Shown piece after piece: positions 1 through 12,937 of a stretch of 64,000 nucleotides of DNA. Source of the DNA: Brachypodius melanocephalos. Lineage: Eukaryota > Chordata > Aves > Passeriformes > Pycnonotidae. The DNA is taken from contig VZSR01000028.1 of NCBI GenBank assembly GCA_013398615.1, forward strand, positions 9,545,885 through 9,609,884. Reading direction: 5' to 3'. The translations under genes were made by a program, and so were the position numbers. The notes beneath the pieces are model-generated. The model did no database searches and was not told the origin of the DNA. It saw only the letters and a program-made list of their open reading frames with translations. Each line of letters opens with the position of its first letter. Within the stretch, counting starts at the first letter, position 1.

Positions 1-3000
1 CCTCAGTTGCTCGGTTCAGCCGGTCTGTGATAGCTGCCTGGGGAAGGAAGAGCCTCAGGAAGACCAAGGCTTTGCTCTGTGGCGAATCTCCAAAGCTCCA
101 CTGTGGTGGAATTAGTAGCTAGAGCATTCTGTAATAAGCTGTGATCTAGGCAGGAGGGGATGACAGCCTGCAGCTCCTCCTCAAGGGTTTGTTACCCTCC
201 TCTGCAGGGCAATCCTCAGGGGAAGCTGGGCCACCAACCTGGCCCTCTAACCAGAAGTGCTGCCCAGCACTTTCCTCACACGGCTCCTAAGCACAGGGAC
301 TGCTTTACACCCTAAGGAGGATCATTTCTTTTTGTCAGGGATGTAAATTGTGCCGCTGGTAGCAATTCACCTTCCCTGCAAACCCTGCCCTGGGCTAAGA
401 GCTGCTGGCAGTGTCCGAAGGGGTGATTTGCTGTAATCATACATTTCCTGTAGTGAGGGTACCCTAGGCTTGGGTGCTAACGAGGGGTAATCCCTTTGAT
501 GATCTGGCTACCCCAGCCAGCTCAATGTCTAAATTAGTACCTGGAGTCAAAGGGATTTTTGTTGTTTTGGATAAGGATCCCAGAGTGAAGCTGCTGAGGA
601 TTTTCGCTGGCTGGTTCCCGGGTGCCCTGGGCACTTCTCTTTACCTGCAGTACCTCCTCCAGGCTGCAGTGCTGGATTGCCACACTGGGAGCTTCACAGG
701 GAAAAGTATTTCCACGAAGAAACCTTATCCCTTTCTGTGCTTTTATTTAAGTGCTGCTTTCTTATTTTTTTTTTTTAAACGAAGCAAGTAAAGAGGGAAA
801 ATAATTTTGGTCGTCTTTTCAGGATCATTTTTGTTTATGCTTGTGTTAGAAAGCATAAAGAAAAAAGCCCCTAAAACCAGACTTTTCACAGTAAAATGAG
901 TAGTGAATAGTGCCGCTTTGGTAAAGGTTACCATTCATTTTTCCATAAATTACCAATTTATACTTCTGAATGTAGCAATAAAGAGAGATAAAAGGACAGA
1001 AGGAGGAGGAAAACTTAGGAGGTTTATGTTTATGGCCAAGCATTTGGTTTTATGTTTACCTCATGGAAAGTAACTCCATATATCATGATAATTGACTTCA
1101 TCGAGTACCTTTGAAAAAACAGACTTTGCTACAAAAAAGCGTCTTGTCCTAGAGAAGCCTATGCATGGTTTTCCACTAAGGGAGACATTCTCTTTTGAAT
1201 CAATGGTTAAGCTTTTTACAGTGTTCCTGTCTAGTGGTTCATTTGCCCAGTTGGAGGCTGAGAACAAGCGTGGCACAAATATAACCAAACTGTTTAGACC
1301 CTAAACAAACCATCACTTATCCACCATCATTCCAGACTGATTCCTGAGAACTTTATATAGTGAAGGCTTCCCCTTACTCTATTTACTTTCAGACATTTGC
1401 TTGTTACCATTTTAACACCAATGATTCACGGGCAGCTCTTCCACAATCCTGAGCAGGGGTTTTGATCTGCCAGACTTCTGAGGGGTCACTGGATTTTTCC
1501 TCAGCATCCTGGCTAAGAAAACAAGGACTCTCAAGCAGCTGAGCTGCTGAATTTTTCCATCACTTAACACAAGAAAAGCAAGTTTTGTTGCTGGCCTATT
1601 TTGGAAACAATATTTGTGGCAGTTCCTGTCTGAGTCAGGCAGAGAGCAGAGGACTGGATTGTGGTGGGCAATAAAAAACCCTGGTGCTCCTGTAAGGACT
1701 TTAATTACTCAGCTCATTACAAGTGAGACCAAGGGAGGCTGGTGGCAATGCCAGCTTCAGAACAGCTGCAAGGGAGTTATCTTTCCTCAATGATGAGTGG
1801 AAAAAGCTGTAAAAATATCGTACAAGGTTGGCTAATAAACTGTATTTTATTAGCCATTCTCATTACGAGTGTTTACAAGCTAGTGTGCTGATAGGCATTT
1901 TGATGAGATAGTATTCCTTAACTGTAATCATTCTGGAATTAAAAAATAAAGGATAGAAAGCCAGAAAGCTGAAAAACATGGCATATGCATATGTCAGACC
2001 CAGATTTATAAAGCCAGACAGTGAGAAGCTGGCTTGGCAGCAGGTACTCTGAATGGTTACAGCGCTGGCCCGGCCGAGTCCTCTGTGGCTTGTTCAAAGT
2101 AGATAGATAGAGATCCATGGAAACATCCACAAATCACACCTTGGAACAGCCCAGACCCCTGAGGTGTGAAAACAGACTGGCAAGCTGATGGCATCCCTGT
2201 CTCCTGCCCCTTGGTGCCTGGGGTGGGCACGGAGAATGGACAAAAAGGTCTGGACAGCCTCCACAACCTGTCTCACAGAACAAGCCCTTTGCAAAGTCAA
2301 GGCTTAACCCTGGGGAGCTGGAGACCCATTGCAGCACCACTCAGCTCCATCGTGGTTTTCCGTGTGTGAAGTTATGATGCAATTTCCTGCTCCCAAAGTG
2401 GCCCCTTCCAGGCTGGAGCTGTTTTCTAGCAGGCTTCCAGTGAGAGCAGTGCACTTCCCTGGAATGCTGCCTGGCCAGGGCTTGTGATGCATTTGGGTGT
2501 TGGCAGTGTTACACCTCAGGCTGTAATACAGCAACAGTAACAGTCCCCATAATCAAAGTAATGACAAGCTAGTGGGAAATTGAGTTTAACCTGAGAAGAG
2601 GCTCTGTGAAAATGTCTTTGTCATTATTGTCTCTGGCTCTCTGTTTATTGCTGTTCAGTCATACAACCAAAAACATGTTCTGCTGACAAGCAGAAAGGTT
2701 TTACTGACTATTTTTCCATTGTGCTTCTCTTCTGCCCTCCCCCTTCACTGGCAATCCTACAAATCTACCCTGGCTTGCCAAAGTCCTGCTGGTTTTGTTG
2801 CTTTTATGCCTAATTTCCAATGATAATTGTTCTGCAGGAAAGCCCCAGCCTAGGTGGCAATTGTGAGTCTGCTGTGGGCAGCTGATGTGCCGTGACCCTG
2901 GTGCCTCAGCTATGATGCTCTGCTGGTCCTGACACCTAAACAGGAAAAGGAGCTGTGGAAAGCAGGTAGCATTCAGAGCAGAAGTCACCTAGGATCAGAG

Positions 3001-6000
3001 TTTTTAGGAAATTAAACACATAAAGATGCAGATCTGGCAAAGTTTCATGGCTGTGTGTTTTTTGTGAGCCATACTTTGTGCCAGTGGTTATTTCGGGTGT
3101 TGGTCAAGTTCAAACCTTGCCTGGTATCTCAGTCCCTCTCTGAAACAAAGGAAATATCCCTGCTCTGTTAGAGTACTGTAAGAATACACCTGTGAATATC
3201 CATGATGGGGATGGAGTTTCTGAATTGAGGCCTCAATCCTCTTGGGAGACCTTCCATTACTTTCTTCAGGCTTATGCAGATCCCAGAGGATTATTGCCTC
3301 AGATATGAGAGGATCAAAGAGATTTGTAGCTTATCTTCATCCCTCCCTGGGCTGATTCCCTTTTCACTGTTTGCATTTGGGAAAAGAAGCAAGAATACAT
3401 ATATCCTAATATTTTAGGAAGCAAGCAGTGGCTGCCAGCTGTCATGGGAATGTGATGCATTCACGAATGGCACAGTAGGTGTTCTGTGTGTTTTGCTAAG
3501 AGCCAAGCAGCACCAGGGAAGCAGGCATCCAGTTAAAGTTGTGGCCATGCCACCACACATCTCTTTGCTAAGACAGGACAAATAGCACCCAGTTTCTGGT
3601 TGATCTGGTGGGGAACTTTGTACAGAGTGTAATTATGCTGAGCAGATTTTTACCAGAACACTTCAGCATGCAAATGGCTGACAGATATGTTTGTGTTGTG
3701 AAATTGGGGGTTTTTTGGTCTAGTTTTGGCAACATCTTAGAAACCGCACGTGACTATTCTATTTTGAAAAGAAATTGCTGATCTCATTTAACTTCAAGAA
3801 GGGTCTTCAAAATGGTTTTGTTTTTTGTACACAGCAGAAAAGCCCTCAAATCTCTAAGTATGAGCGCCGTGAGAGTGTGTGTTAAAAGAAAAAGAGACTA
3901 TTTTGAAAGCTGATAAATTAAAGACAATTTCAAACAGCTTTATAAAGATAATTTCCTTTGTGCTCAGTGCTTTGGCATCAGATTGTCAAATATACAAATA
4001 GGCAGAAGAGCTGGACTGTGTCACTGTCACCTTTCCAAAACCAATCTCCTGCCAGCTGCAGAACTGGATGTTGCTCACCATTAACCCTGAAAGGAAAGGA
4101 AACGTTTTATTCAAACCCCATCTTTTCCTTAAAGATCACCTGTCTAAATATTGAGTAACTACAACCTTATGTGATTGCAGGACAGTTGGAAGATTTTTTT
4201 TTTTTTTTAACAGAACAACGCATAACATAAAGCACTCATTTCCTAATAAACAATCCATGTGCTTCTCTCTTCAGTTCAGGGAGTGCAGCGTTCAGCTGAG
4301 CGGAGAAGAAAAATAATCAGGGAATCTAGTGTACATTCTGTCCATCTGTAAGTACTGTAAAGCTCAAAGCTAGGAACAAGTTGGTCTTATGTGTTTGATG
4401 AGCATGATGAATATAGTGGCCATATGTGTCAGCACCTGCACTGGGAGATGTGGGACTAATCATGCTGAAGGAACAAGGCTTGAACAAATACAAGCCTCTG
4501 CCTCCATATGCTCTGTGTAACGTTGCAGGTGACCATTACCATGTGGGAAGGGGACACATGGCCTGTGATTTATGAGGAAGAAATTTCTCAGACCTTGAAT
4601 TTGGGGCTTACATTTAAGAGTGGGAGAAGATTGAAACAGAACCCCAGAAGGTGCATACCAATCCACAGTCACTGAGCTGCTGTCAGTAAATAGCTGTGTT
4701 TGCAGAAGATGCTGTGCTGCCTCTTTTGGTCTCTGCACTCTTAACAACGAGGGAGGAGGAGGGAAAGTCTGTGGAGATAAAGGACTGAAACTTGAGCTTT
4801 TTAAATCCTTTTCCAATATAATTCCAAAACGAACTCTGCTCTGCCGGTAATTGCAGACCCACTTTTCTGACTGGTTGTGTAGAGGGGCTTGACATCACAG
4901 AAGCTTTCTCATGTCTGAGACCTTCATGAGTTCAGGGATTAGAGCTCTGCAGTAGCATTCATCCTGCTTAATTTTTGCTGTCTAGAAGTCACGTCTTGTG
5001 GAGAAAAAGAAACTTCCACAGCTTGTTGATCTGAAAAGTGTGTCTTGGGAAGATAGCAGTCTCTCTTTGGAGGGGCCTGTCTCTGGTAGAGTTTTCCAGG
5101 GTTGTAGATGAAGCCTGTGAACATCTTCAGGAGAGGCAGAGACTGAGTAGTGAAGTGCGAGGTACAGCACAGGGTAGCATAATGCCATTAAGAAAAAAAG
5201 AAACCTAAGATCTTATGGGAAATAGTGGGCTTTGACTTGTCCATTACCAGTGCAGAGGTGAGGGCTGCAATGGAAAGTCTCATGAAAATTTGGGCCAATG
5301 CTTAGCAGAAACCCCCAAATACTGGCAGGATTGGGAAAGCCATAGGGATCATCTCTCAGTGCAGCTGCACAAATCCATGGATGGCCCACACAGTGAAGCC
5401 TGTGGGCTGTTCTCATCTCTACATCAGAGAAAGCAAGTAGCAGAAAGGAAACAAGGCTCATCAAGAGTTAGTTTTCATATACTGAATAAGCTAGAAAGCT
5501 CTGATTCTCTGTGGTGGAGTCTGAAAACCTGCGTAGGAAAGAGAGAAGGAATGGGAATCTGATGGTCATCACAAGTTCATACATATTCAGGGAGACTTGG
5601 AACATGCTCATGAAAAAGAAATCCTCTGCATTATAAATGCAGATTCCTTCCTTCAGGTGTGTAGGACCTCCTTGGTGGCAAATGTGTGAGGATAAGGTTT
5701 GCCTGTGTGAAATGGTCACATGCCAAAGGGCAGGGGGTGCACTACTGTAAACACTGTGTGTTTGCAGGAGGTTTAAATCAGGTCTGAACCTGGCCATGGG
5801 CTGCAGGGCTGCAGCAGCCTTCTCCCTGTTTGTGCTCCTGATTTCACACAAGGTTTGGGACTGCTGAGAAATTCTGAAACTGATGTTTTGGTTAGATTTG
5901 AAATACCCCTCCCCCCCAGCACTATCCCTGCTTAAAATTCCCAGCTATCAAACAGCTACTTCCTCACAGATTATTGGCTTTTCATGTTGCTCAAGTGCAG

Positions 6001-8911
6001 CCTTTTCATCAGCCCGCATGTGTTCTGATCACTTTCTGGCAATTTTTCTTATTGTAAATAAAGCCCATTCAGGCACAGTTTATATAACCACTATCCAGAT
6101 AATACCCTCCTAATGACCAACTTTCCCTGGAGAAACAATCATTTCTCTTTCCCCATTTCTGCCAACCACATTTGAGTTTGCCACAGAGCCAAGCATGGCC
6201 CTGCTATTGTATTAGTGCAGATGGGTGGGAGTCACAAAAGCCTCAATTGGAAGATTCCCAACCTGTGGCAAGAGCTTTGGTTTACTTCTTTCTGTTGTAG
6301 AGGTTCCCACTGATTGAGTTGGGTTGAAATTTTCTGTACTTTCAGACTTTTCCACAAGTTTGAAGGGACATGCTGTCAAAGGGCTTGTGGAAAATGAAGT
6401 TTGTGTTTAGAAAGGATTGCAAACAGGAAACATACCTCAAATCCTGTCTGATGGAGTGTTGTCTGCAAGTAATTCCATGGACCCCCTCTTGCCATAGGTG
6501 TGCACTCTTCTCTTGTAAGATGTTTGGGGTGGTTTAAGCTGCTCCAAGTTCAGGCAGCCCAGGGATCCAGGGCCTGGGAGTGCTGGAGGACAAGTGAGAG
6601 GTTCTCACAAGGCACAGCCAAGAGCTTTGCCACCAGCTGGCAGGCAGTAGCAAACTGTGTAGGCAAACATGGCAGCAGGTTGCACTGTAAGAATTGCCAA
6701 AATTCCGCTAAATTCAGTGGTACTTAGAAGTGCTGGGTTCCCAAAAGCTAGCTCTGACCTCAATGCAGCTGGAGTGAGGAGTGGCGCTGAACATGGTGCA
6801 GCTGGAAGTTGCCTTCTGCAGGTATTGATCCTAAAGCTGATGTGTGCTGAGTAAAGACTTCCTCCTTCTCAGCTCTTTGTGTGAGTAATTTGGTTGACCA
6901 TGTTTGCCTGACCTTTCAAGCTGAGCCTGGCAGGGAAAGGGGCAAGAATGTCCTTGTTCCTGCTTTCCTTCAGGCTTCCCTGAGCTCTGTGACACGTGGA
7001 GATCTCAGGGAAAGGGTTACAAGACCACAGATGCCAAATGAGCTGTGTAGCTCCAAGCCAGGGGGCCAGTATCAACCCTCTCCACCTCTCATCTTGTGCC
7101 AGGTAGAGCCAGTGAAGAAGAGGTCTGATGTGTTTAGAATTTATTTTGGGTTTAGTGAAGCAAGGGAAATTGTGCATTTTTTTTTTCCCTTCACAAATAA
7201 CTTAAACGTATCCCAGAAAGGAAACCAGCTGGCGAGATGCAAAGACATGGTTTCAGATCCAGCAGAACAGAAAGAAAATGGAGAAACAAAACGTCTTTCA
7301 CATGCCTTCATGTGAATCAGACAGACAGAAAATTGGTTATCTTTGTGCCTTTTCTGGTAAAAATAGCATCATTTGTTGTCCTTTCTTGGGAAAACTGCAG
7401 GCCCCTTAGAGCTCACCTTGTTGTCCATGCTGGGAGAGCACAGTTTGCTCATTTTGGCTGGAAGCACAGGGACAAGGTGAAGCTCCTTGCCTCAGACTGG
7501 ATGCACAGCCCAAGGCTCACAGCCTAGCCAGGGGACCATGTGTGCAACACGGACTAACAGCCTGGCTGGAACTAATTCATGGCAGAGGTTTCCCTTGAGG
7601 CAATGAAAGGGAGAAAGAGAATCAGTTCTTGATGTCTTCAGTAGCCTTTGTTCATTGTGAAAGCCCACTCTTCCATTGCTCTTTCTGATTGTTTTTTTTC
7701 CCCAGCATCATTTATCTGTAATAAACTCAATAACTAAGCATCAAGGGTGGGTTGTGGGCCAGGAATCTGTTGGGCTACATGCCATACATGGACCCCAAAT
7801 AAAGTCATTACTGCCCACAACACTTGGGCAATGGCACAACTTGATAAATGTACCCCAAAACTGAGGAAAATTAATCAGCCATCAACTGCATTATGCTACA
7901 TCAGGACATTTGCAAACTGTGAGCAGAGCCTTTGAATGTGAAATATTTATAAATTCTTTTATATTTTTAATATTCTGTGGAGATTTGGCTGATAGAGCAA
8001 TTCTTTAAATGGCACAGAAGTATGATATATGGCACGCTGCAGAATACATCAGCATGTCTCTCCAAATCCCTGCCAGCACACAGGGGGTGATTTCGAGGTA
8101 CGTCTGTATGGGAAAATCATTGCTGGCTCAGGGATTAAATGTCAATGCCAAGTCCTGTGACTTTGGATCTCAGCTTTCATTGCTTCCAAAAGGCCTGATT
8201 CTGCTCTGTTAGATTGCCAGTGATGCCTCTGTGGAGTGAAATCAAGTCCAGAGCTCGTACTTGGGCCAGATGGCCTTTCAAACCTGCAGATCAGGCTGCC
8301 ATCTCACTGGCAGGAGGCTGGATGCACCTGAGTCACAGCACCTTTCATCTCGCTGGAGTCACTCTGGTCTGATGTGGGTAAGGGGGCAGAGAGCCCTGGG
8401 TTTGGCTAAATGATCAGCAAGGCCTTTGTGGCTTGCTGCAAAATTTTAAATGCCTCTGTGGACCTTGCAGTGGATAAAACTGGCAGAAATTAGCTCCTAA
8501 TGTGGCTGGCTCAGACAAAGGAGTCAGCAGTACTCAGACTCAGGGAAACCAGTAGCAGCTTTTTGGCCCAGAAAAGAAAGAGAAAGCAAACCACAGGACT
8601 CAAAATAAAAGTCTGGCAGAGAAAATATGTCCAAAAGAACAACCGACTGAAGTGGGTGAGCTGATTTTGCTGCTCTCTCGTGTTTGTGCCATCTACCTAT
8701 TGCTTTTTATTATTATTATTTGTAAGCAAGGGATTTGCAAAACGATGGCTGAGCTGTAGAAGCTCCCACAGTCTGCAAAGCCTGCTCACAGCAGTGGGTC
8801 CCAGCAGCTGGATGGGACAGAGGGGCACTGGAGCAGTTGGAGCAGGATCTTCCTTCGTGTTGGCTGCCTGCAGAGTGTCACTTGTGGCTCAGGGATGCAG
8901 GACAGACTCAC
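1..8911. other. Unique non-coding sequence, no gene recognised
   Basis: I see no gene, RNA gene or interspersed repeat that I can name here. Short ORFs occur on both strands, the longest being 144 codons at 6881-7315 (+). None has a recognisable domain, and they overlap one another in different frames, as chance ORFs do. Small simple-sequence features are a 15-base T run at 4194-4208, three GATA-type units near 2101-2112 and about four and a half TTA units at 8707-8720. This is inferred to be intergenic or intronic DNA; diverged ancient repeats could be present and missed by eye. Confidence 0.6.
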
Positions 8912-8998
8912 ACTCCTTAATGCTCATTCCTCTCAGTTCTTAATGCTCATTCCTCTCACTCCTTAATGCTCATTCCTCTCACTCCTTAATGCTCATTT
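8912..8998. repeat. 23-bp minisatellite, about 3.8 copies
   Basis: Three full 23-bp units (8912-8934, 8935-8957, 8958-8980) and a partial fourth (8981-8998) are seen directly. The unit core is CTTAATGCTCATTCCTCTC. Unit 2 differs from the others at its start (AGTTC instead of ACTCC), and the fourth breaks off after GCTCATTT. The near-identity of units suggests recent slippage or unequal exchange. No coding function is evident. Confidence 0.95.
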
Positions 8999-11257
8999 AC
9001 TTGTGAAACCTTCGCACAGCACCGCTCGCAGGATCTGTCCCGAGTTTTGGTTCTAGAAAGATGCAGTGAGAAATTCTGAGTCCTCACACTGGTGAGGAAA
9101 CTCCCAGTGGCCAGAGCTATCCCTGTGCAGGTGATTTGGACACAGCCATTGGTTAGCACAGTGACACTCCAGGGCCAGGCAGAAGATGCCAATGGAGTGT
9201 GTCCTGATCATCTCCAGAGACGTGAGAGCCTCTTCTGTACACACATATCCCCATGGCAAAGGAGGTGTATCTGGACCTCCCCTTTAGGCATTCCCAAGCT
9301 AGCTCTAAATTCCAAATTCAGCTGTTGCTGCAGGTTAACGCTGCAGTCCTGCAACTGCCTGAATGAGGTTTAACCTTGATTTACCCTTTATTTTACAAAG
9401 TTTAGTCCTTTTTCAGAGTGCAGGTCCCTGACTACAATACCTCCAATCAATCCTGTTTAAGATAGGCACCTCTTCCAAGCCCAGCTCAGGCTGTAAGAGA
9501 AATGGGTAATGATGAAGTCTTGTGTTTGTTCAAGTCTGTTTGGAATTTACAGCGCTTTGTAAATGATTTATTGCAGTCATAATAATTGATGCCTCTGCAA
9601 ATGGGTTCCTGTCAACAATACATTCAGACCCAGGCCTTCATTTCAGGCTCATGGGGACAATATGCATTTAATGGGAAAACTGGTCTGGTTGCTTTTGATT
9701 CTTATTTATGTACTATAATGAAGTGTTTATCTACCTGGTGGTGGTTCCTGTTTCTGTAAAAGGAAAACTGTGGAGGGAGCAGACCCATCTGGTGCAGGAA
9801 CTGTGATACACTTCCTACTTGTGAACAGGCAAGATAGATCAAAGATAGATCTTTACCTCTCACTCTTTGCTTCCCCTCAGCCCGAGATGGAGACTCCTCT
9901 ACCTCCTGTTCTTGTCTTCTAGAGACCTTGTATTTTCTTACTTGTACTACTTTATGGCCATCTACTTGATGCAAAAGAGATAGAAATGTCTTCCACCATG
10001 CAGGTCAGTTCGAGGTTTTTTATTAAATTTCCCCTTTCTTTTTTTGGCTGGCTGTGAAAGCTTCTGGATGAGAGTCCTTGTCTTGCAGGTCCTGTTGTCC
10101 TTTTGTTAGGTTTGTTCCCATCTGCTTCCACTGGTTTAAACAGCTCTTCTACTGATGGGCACTCAGTGCTCTCTGTGAACACAGGGCACTTTGGGATTGT
10201 GGAGAGACTGGCTGTTTCCCTGTAGCTGCAAACAGGTGCTCCCACCAGGGAAAATATCAGTGTGGAAAACACTGCATGGAGGATATGGGGGTGTTGCTGT
10301 TGCTCAGTAGTGCCTGTGAACACACCACCACCTCTTGAACTGACTTGGAAAGGAGAAATTCAAGGAAAAAACGGTTCCTTAAGCAAGACCTGCTGATTAA
10401 GTTGTCCTTGTTCACCAGTCCGTTGACTCCACTCTTGGAGCTTCCACTCCAGCTTCAGCCACAGTGACCTCTGGTCTCAGTGTGACAGGGAGTGTAATCC
10501 TCTGAAGCACACTACTCACGTATTTTTGAAGTAAGGATAAAAAGCTTGGATGGATTTGTGAATAAATGCAACAGAAAAATAATTCAGCTTGTCATTTAGT
10601 CAGTAATCCCAAATAGCCAGAGATTTGTGTTTCACCTAGTGCATGATTACTCTTTTCAATAATCTCATTAAGTGCCTCCTTTCAGGTGACTGCAACATGC
10701 TATCTCTGTGGGGTTCAGCACAGCAGAGTAATTGAGACCTCGAGATCCTACTGTCACAAGTATCAACAGAAAGGAGGGAAAACTGGTATTTTTTAAAACA
10801 AGGTAATTCAAAGCAAGGAATTGCCTTCCAAAAATAGTAGCCAGCAGTTTCAGAAGTCAATTGTGATTTTAAGGTGTTAACCGCCTTTTGGTACATGAAT
10901 TGTTACATCTTAGGGCTGCAGGTTTTGGAGTAGTGATGTCTATCTTCACTGTACTGAGTGGATTAGTAGGGACTGAAAAACAGTGCACAGGGAAAAGTCT
11001 TCCAGCTCCTATTAGAAAGGCTGAGCTGGGAAGGGATGGAGTATTTTCTAGGTATGACCCTCTAGTGTGCCCATGGGTGAGGTGAGCTGGCATAATCCTC
11101 TAAGATAGCCCCATATCACGTCTGGAGTTCCCTGAAACAAGGTGGGGCACACTTAATGTTCCAGATGGGTTTTTGCTCTTATATACTGCTAAAGTTTTTT
11201 TTCCAGTTCTTTTGCTTGTGGCTCAGAGCAAAGACACTTCAGAGCCTGTGGCATAAA
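8999..11257. other. Unique non-coding sequence
   Basis: Nothing recognisable was found. Minus-strand ORFs of 90 and 123 codons (9702-9974, 9952-10323) have no familiar motifs. No repeat, RNA gene or regulatory element could be supported. Confidence 0.55.
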
Positions 11258-11345
11258 TGATAGAATAGTTTGGATTGGAAGGGACTTGATCTATTCCGAC
11301 ACCTTCCATTAGTCAATCAGCTGAGGGCTCTTTTCCAAACTCTTG
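11258..11345 (-). mobile_element. CR1 LINE 3'-end fragment, reverse orientation
   Basis: The stretch starting at 11259 (TAGAATAGTTTGGATTGGAAG) reads as the reverse complement of a CR1 3' terminus: the tail repeat complement, then the 'TTTGG-TTGGAAGGGAC' block, then 'GACACCTTCCATTAG' at about 11298-11312. It appears to have an internal deletion between the last two blocks. CR1 is the dominant LINE of birds and is normally truncated at its 5' end, as here. It faces a second CR1 fragment about 95 bp away in the opposite orientation. The far edge is approximate because similarity fades gradually. Confidence 0.75.
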
Positions 11346-11440
11346 ACTCTCTTTACCTTCCTGGTTGATCAAGATCTGATTTTCATTATTTTCTGTCACA
11401 AGCTGTGCTGGTGGGTTTTGTTGTGATTGCAAGGCAGTCC

Positions 11441-11849
11441 TTGCTCCCACAAGGAAGAAAGGCTGAGAGAATTTGGATTGTTCAGCCTGGAAAAGAGAAG
11501 GCTCTGGGGTGTCCTAACTGTGGCCTTCCAGTATGTGGAGGAGCTACAAGAAAGATGGAGAGGGCCTATTTACAGGAGCATGTAATCACAGCACAGGTGG
11601 GAATGAATTCAAACTACGAGTATGTTTAGATTTGATATGAGGAAAAATTTCTTCCCTGTGAGGCTGGTGAGGTACTGGAACAGGTTACCTAGGGAAGCCA
11701 TGGATGCCTCATTCCTGGGAGTGTTTAAGGCCAGGTTGAATGAGGCCCTGAACAATCTGGTCCAGTGCAAGGTATCCCTGCCCATGGGGTTGGGACAAGA
11801 TGAGCTTTATTTGTCCCTTCCAGCCCCAGTCATTCTCTGATTCTATGAC
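11441..11849 (+). mobile_element. CR1 LINE 3' fragment including the end of the pol-like ORF
   Basis: This is a 5'-truncated CR1 copy in the plus orientation. Visible landmarks are 'GAAAGGCTGAGAGAATTTGG' near 11457, 'TTCAGCCTGGAAAAGAGAAG' near 11480, and a terminal CATTCTCTGATTCTATGAC at 11831-11849, the CR1 3' tail. A frame from 11622 encodes the familiar CR1 pol C-terminal block, including 'RYWNRLPREAMDA' and 'FKARLNEAL'. Upstream the same protein is read only by changing frame, so it is a dead copy. Such fragments are often mis-annotated as genes in bird assemblies. It is not a host gene. Confidence 0.9.
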
Positions 11850-12460
11850 TCTTTCCCATTCTTTTTCCTGGCATGAGAAGCATTGGCAAATCCAATTTCT
11901 TTGTCCATTTTTCATTCCTGGTGGTGCATTTGAAGCACTAACTGGTGCCGTGGGAAATGAGCTGTAGTAGAAGCCCACGGGGAGCCAGGGTTGCACAGAC
12001 ACTGATGGATTGTGTAAGTCAAGAGAGTAAAGGATCTTCTCTATTCATATTTAAGGCTACCACACAACAGACTGCCCAAGATGACTATGCTCACAGGGGT
12101 TTCTTATTGGAGACATGTTTAGCTGGAGACATGTTTACCTGTAATACCAATATTGACATCTCCTTGCTTTGAAAAAGTCTTGCAATTTATTTAAGAATGG
12201 GGTAAAAGAACTTCACTGTTCATTTAAACACTTGTTTAATGCACATTAATTTAAACATATTGATTTAAGTGTTTGCTCTAAATCTACATTTTCCAACCCA
12301 GGACTGCACTGATTTTACCCACTTCTAGATCATGGTTCTATTACTGTTTGTTTTTTGTTTTGTTTATTAATTTCTAGCCAATTAACCTCTCTCTTTTCCT
12401 TCTAGCCTGAAGATAATGACCTTGTATGATAATATTTTTATGTTGTTTGTTAAACACTGC
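11850..12460. other. Unique non-coding sequence, AT-rich in its second half
   Basis: No gene or nameable repeat is seen between the CR1 tail and the LTR-like start at 12461. From about 12180 the sequence becomes AT-rich, with several TTAAA/TTTAAA stretches. Short ORFs here carry no recognisable signature. Confidence 0.5.
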
Positions 12461-12622
12461 TGTCTTGGTTTGAAAGACAGGTGTCTGCCAAGGAAGGCAG
12501 GNNNNNNNNNNNNNNNNNNNNNNNNNNNNNNNNNNNNNNNNNNNNNNNNNNNNNNNNNNNNNNNNNNNNNNNNNNNNNNNNNNNNNNNNNNNNNNNNNNN
12601 NAAAACCAAACCCAGAACAACA
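12461..12622 (+). mobile_element. LTR-like retrotransposon piece interrupted by an assembly gap
   Basis: The segment beginning at 12461 (TGTCTTGGTTTGAAAGACAG, then GTGTCTGCCAAGGAAGGCAG) resembles the 5' end of an avian, ERVL-like LTR family that I recall from songbird genomes. It opens with TGT, as LTRs do. Only 41 bases precede the run of N, so family assignment is tentative. The bases after the gap (12602-12622), which end in AACAACA, could be the 3' end of the same LTR because LTRs end in CA. No matching target-site duplication is evident across the gap (ACTGC before, GCTTT after). No gag or pol sequence is present. Confidence 0.45.
12502..12601. other. Assembly gap, 100 N
   Basis: Exactly 100 N. 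A fixed-length run of this kind is a placeholder, so the true missing length is unknown. The gap lies inside LTR-like sequence. Reading frames drawn through it are not meaningful. Confidence 0.98.
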
Positions 12623-12937
12623 GCTTTTGAAGCAAGACAAGCTAATGACACGGGTTATTAAACCTCACACATGAGGATATGAGATGATTGGTGGCAGACT
12701 CTGGATGGTTTTGTTCCCTCCCCACCTCCACCCTCTCTGGACATTGTGGTGCACAGGTGCCAAGGGCCAGTGTGAGGGCAGTGTCACCTTGTCCTGGAGC
12801 AGTACACCTTATGGGAAAGACAAGGGCCATCAGGGACCAAGACACACTCCTGCTCTGTCCCCGTGAGCCAAACTTCTGGGATTCTTAGCAGACCTAGGTT
12901 TCCTGAAATCTCAGTCTGAGTTCTGGTGTTCAAGATG
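12623..12937. other. Unique non-coding sequence
   Basis: Between the LTR-like piece and the 27-bp duplication I see no gene, repeat or RNA. Short overlapping ORFs on both strands look like chance. Confidence 0.5.

Noticed and set aside
1061..1304. Overlapping protein-like ORFs on both strands
   Set aside because: Both strands are open over the same 200 bases, without splice signals or a known family. There is no way to prefer either.
6881..7315. 144-codon plus-strand ORF
   Set aside because: No recognised family. It overlaps a minus-strand ORF of 102 codons, and its composition is that of the surrounding unique DNA.
11622..11840. Possible small gene with 'RYWNRLPREAMDA'
   Set aside because: This is the C-terminal part of a CR1 LINE pol ORF in a truncated, frame-broken copy, not a host gene.
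12374..12661. ORFs of 61-89 codons running through the first run of N
   Set aside because: About 34 of the codons are unknown bases; the open frame is created by the gap and gives no evidence of coding.
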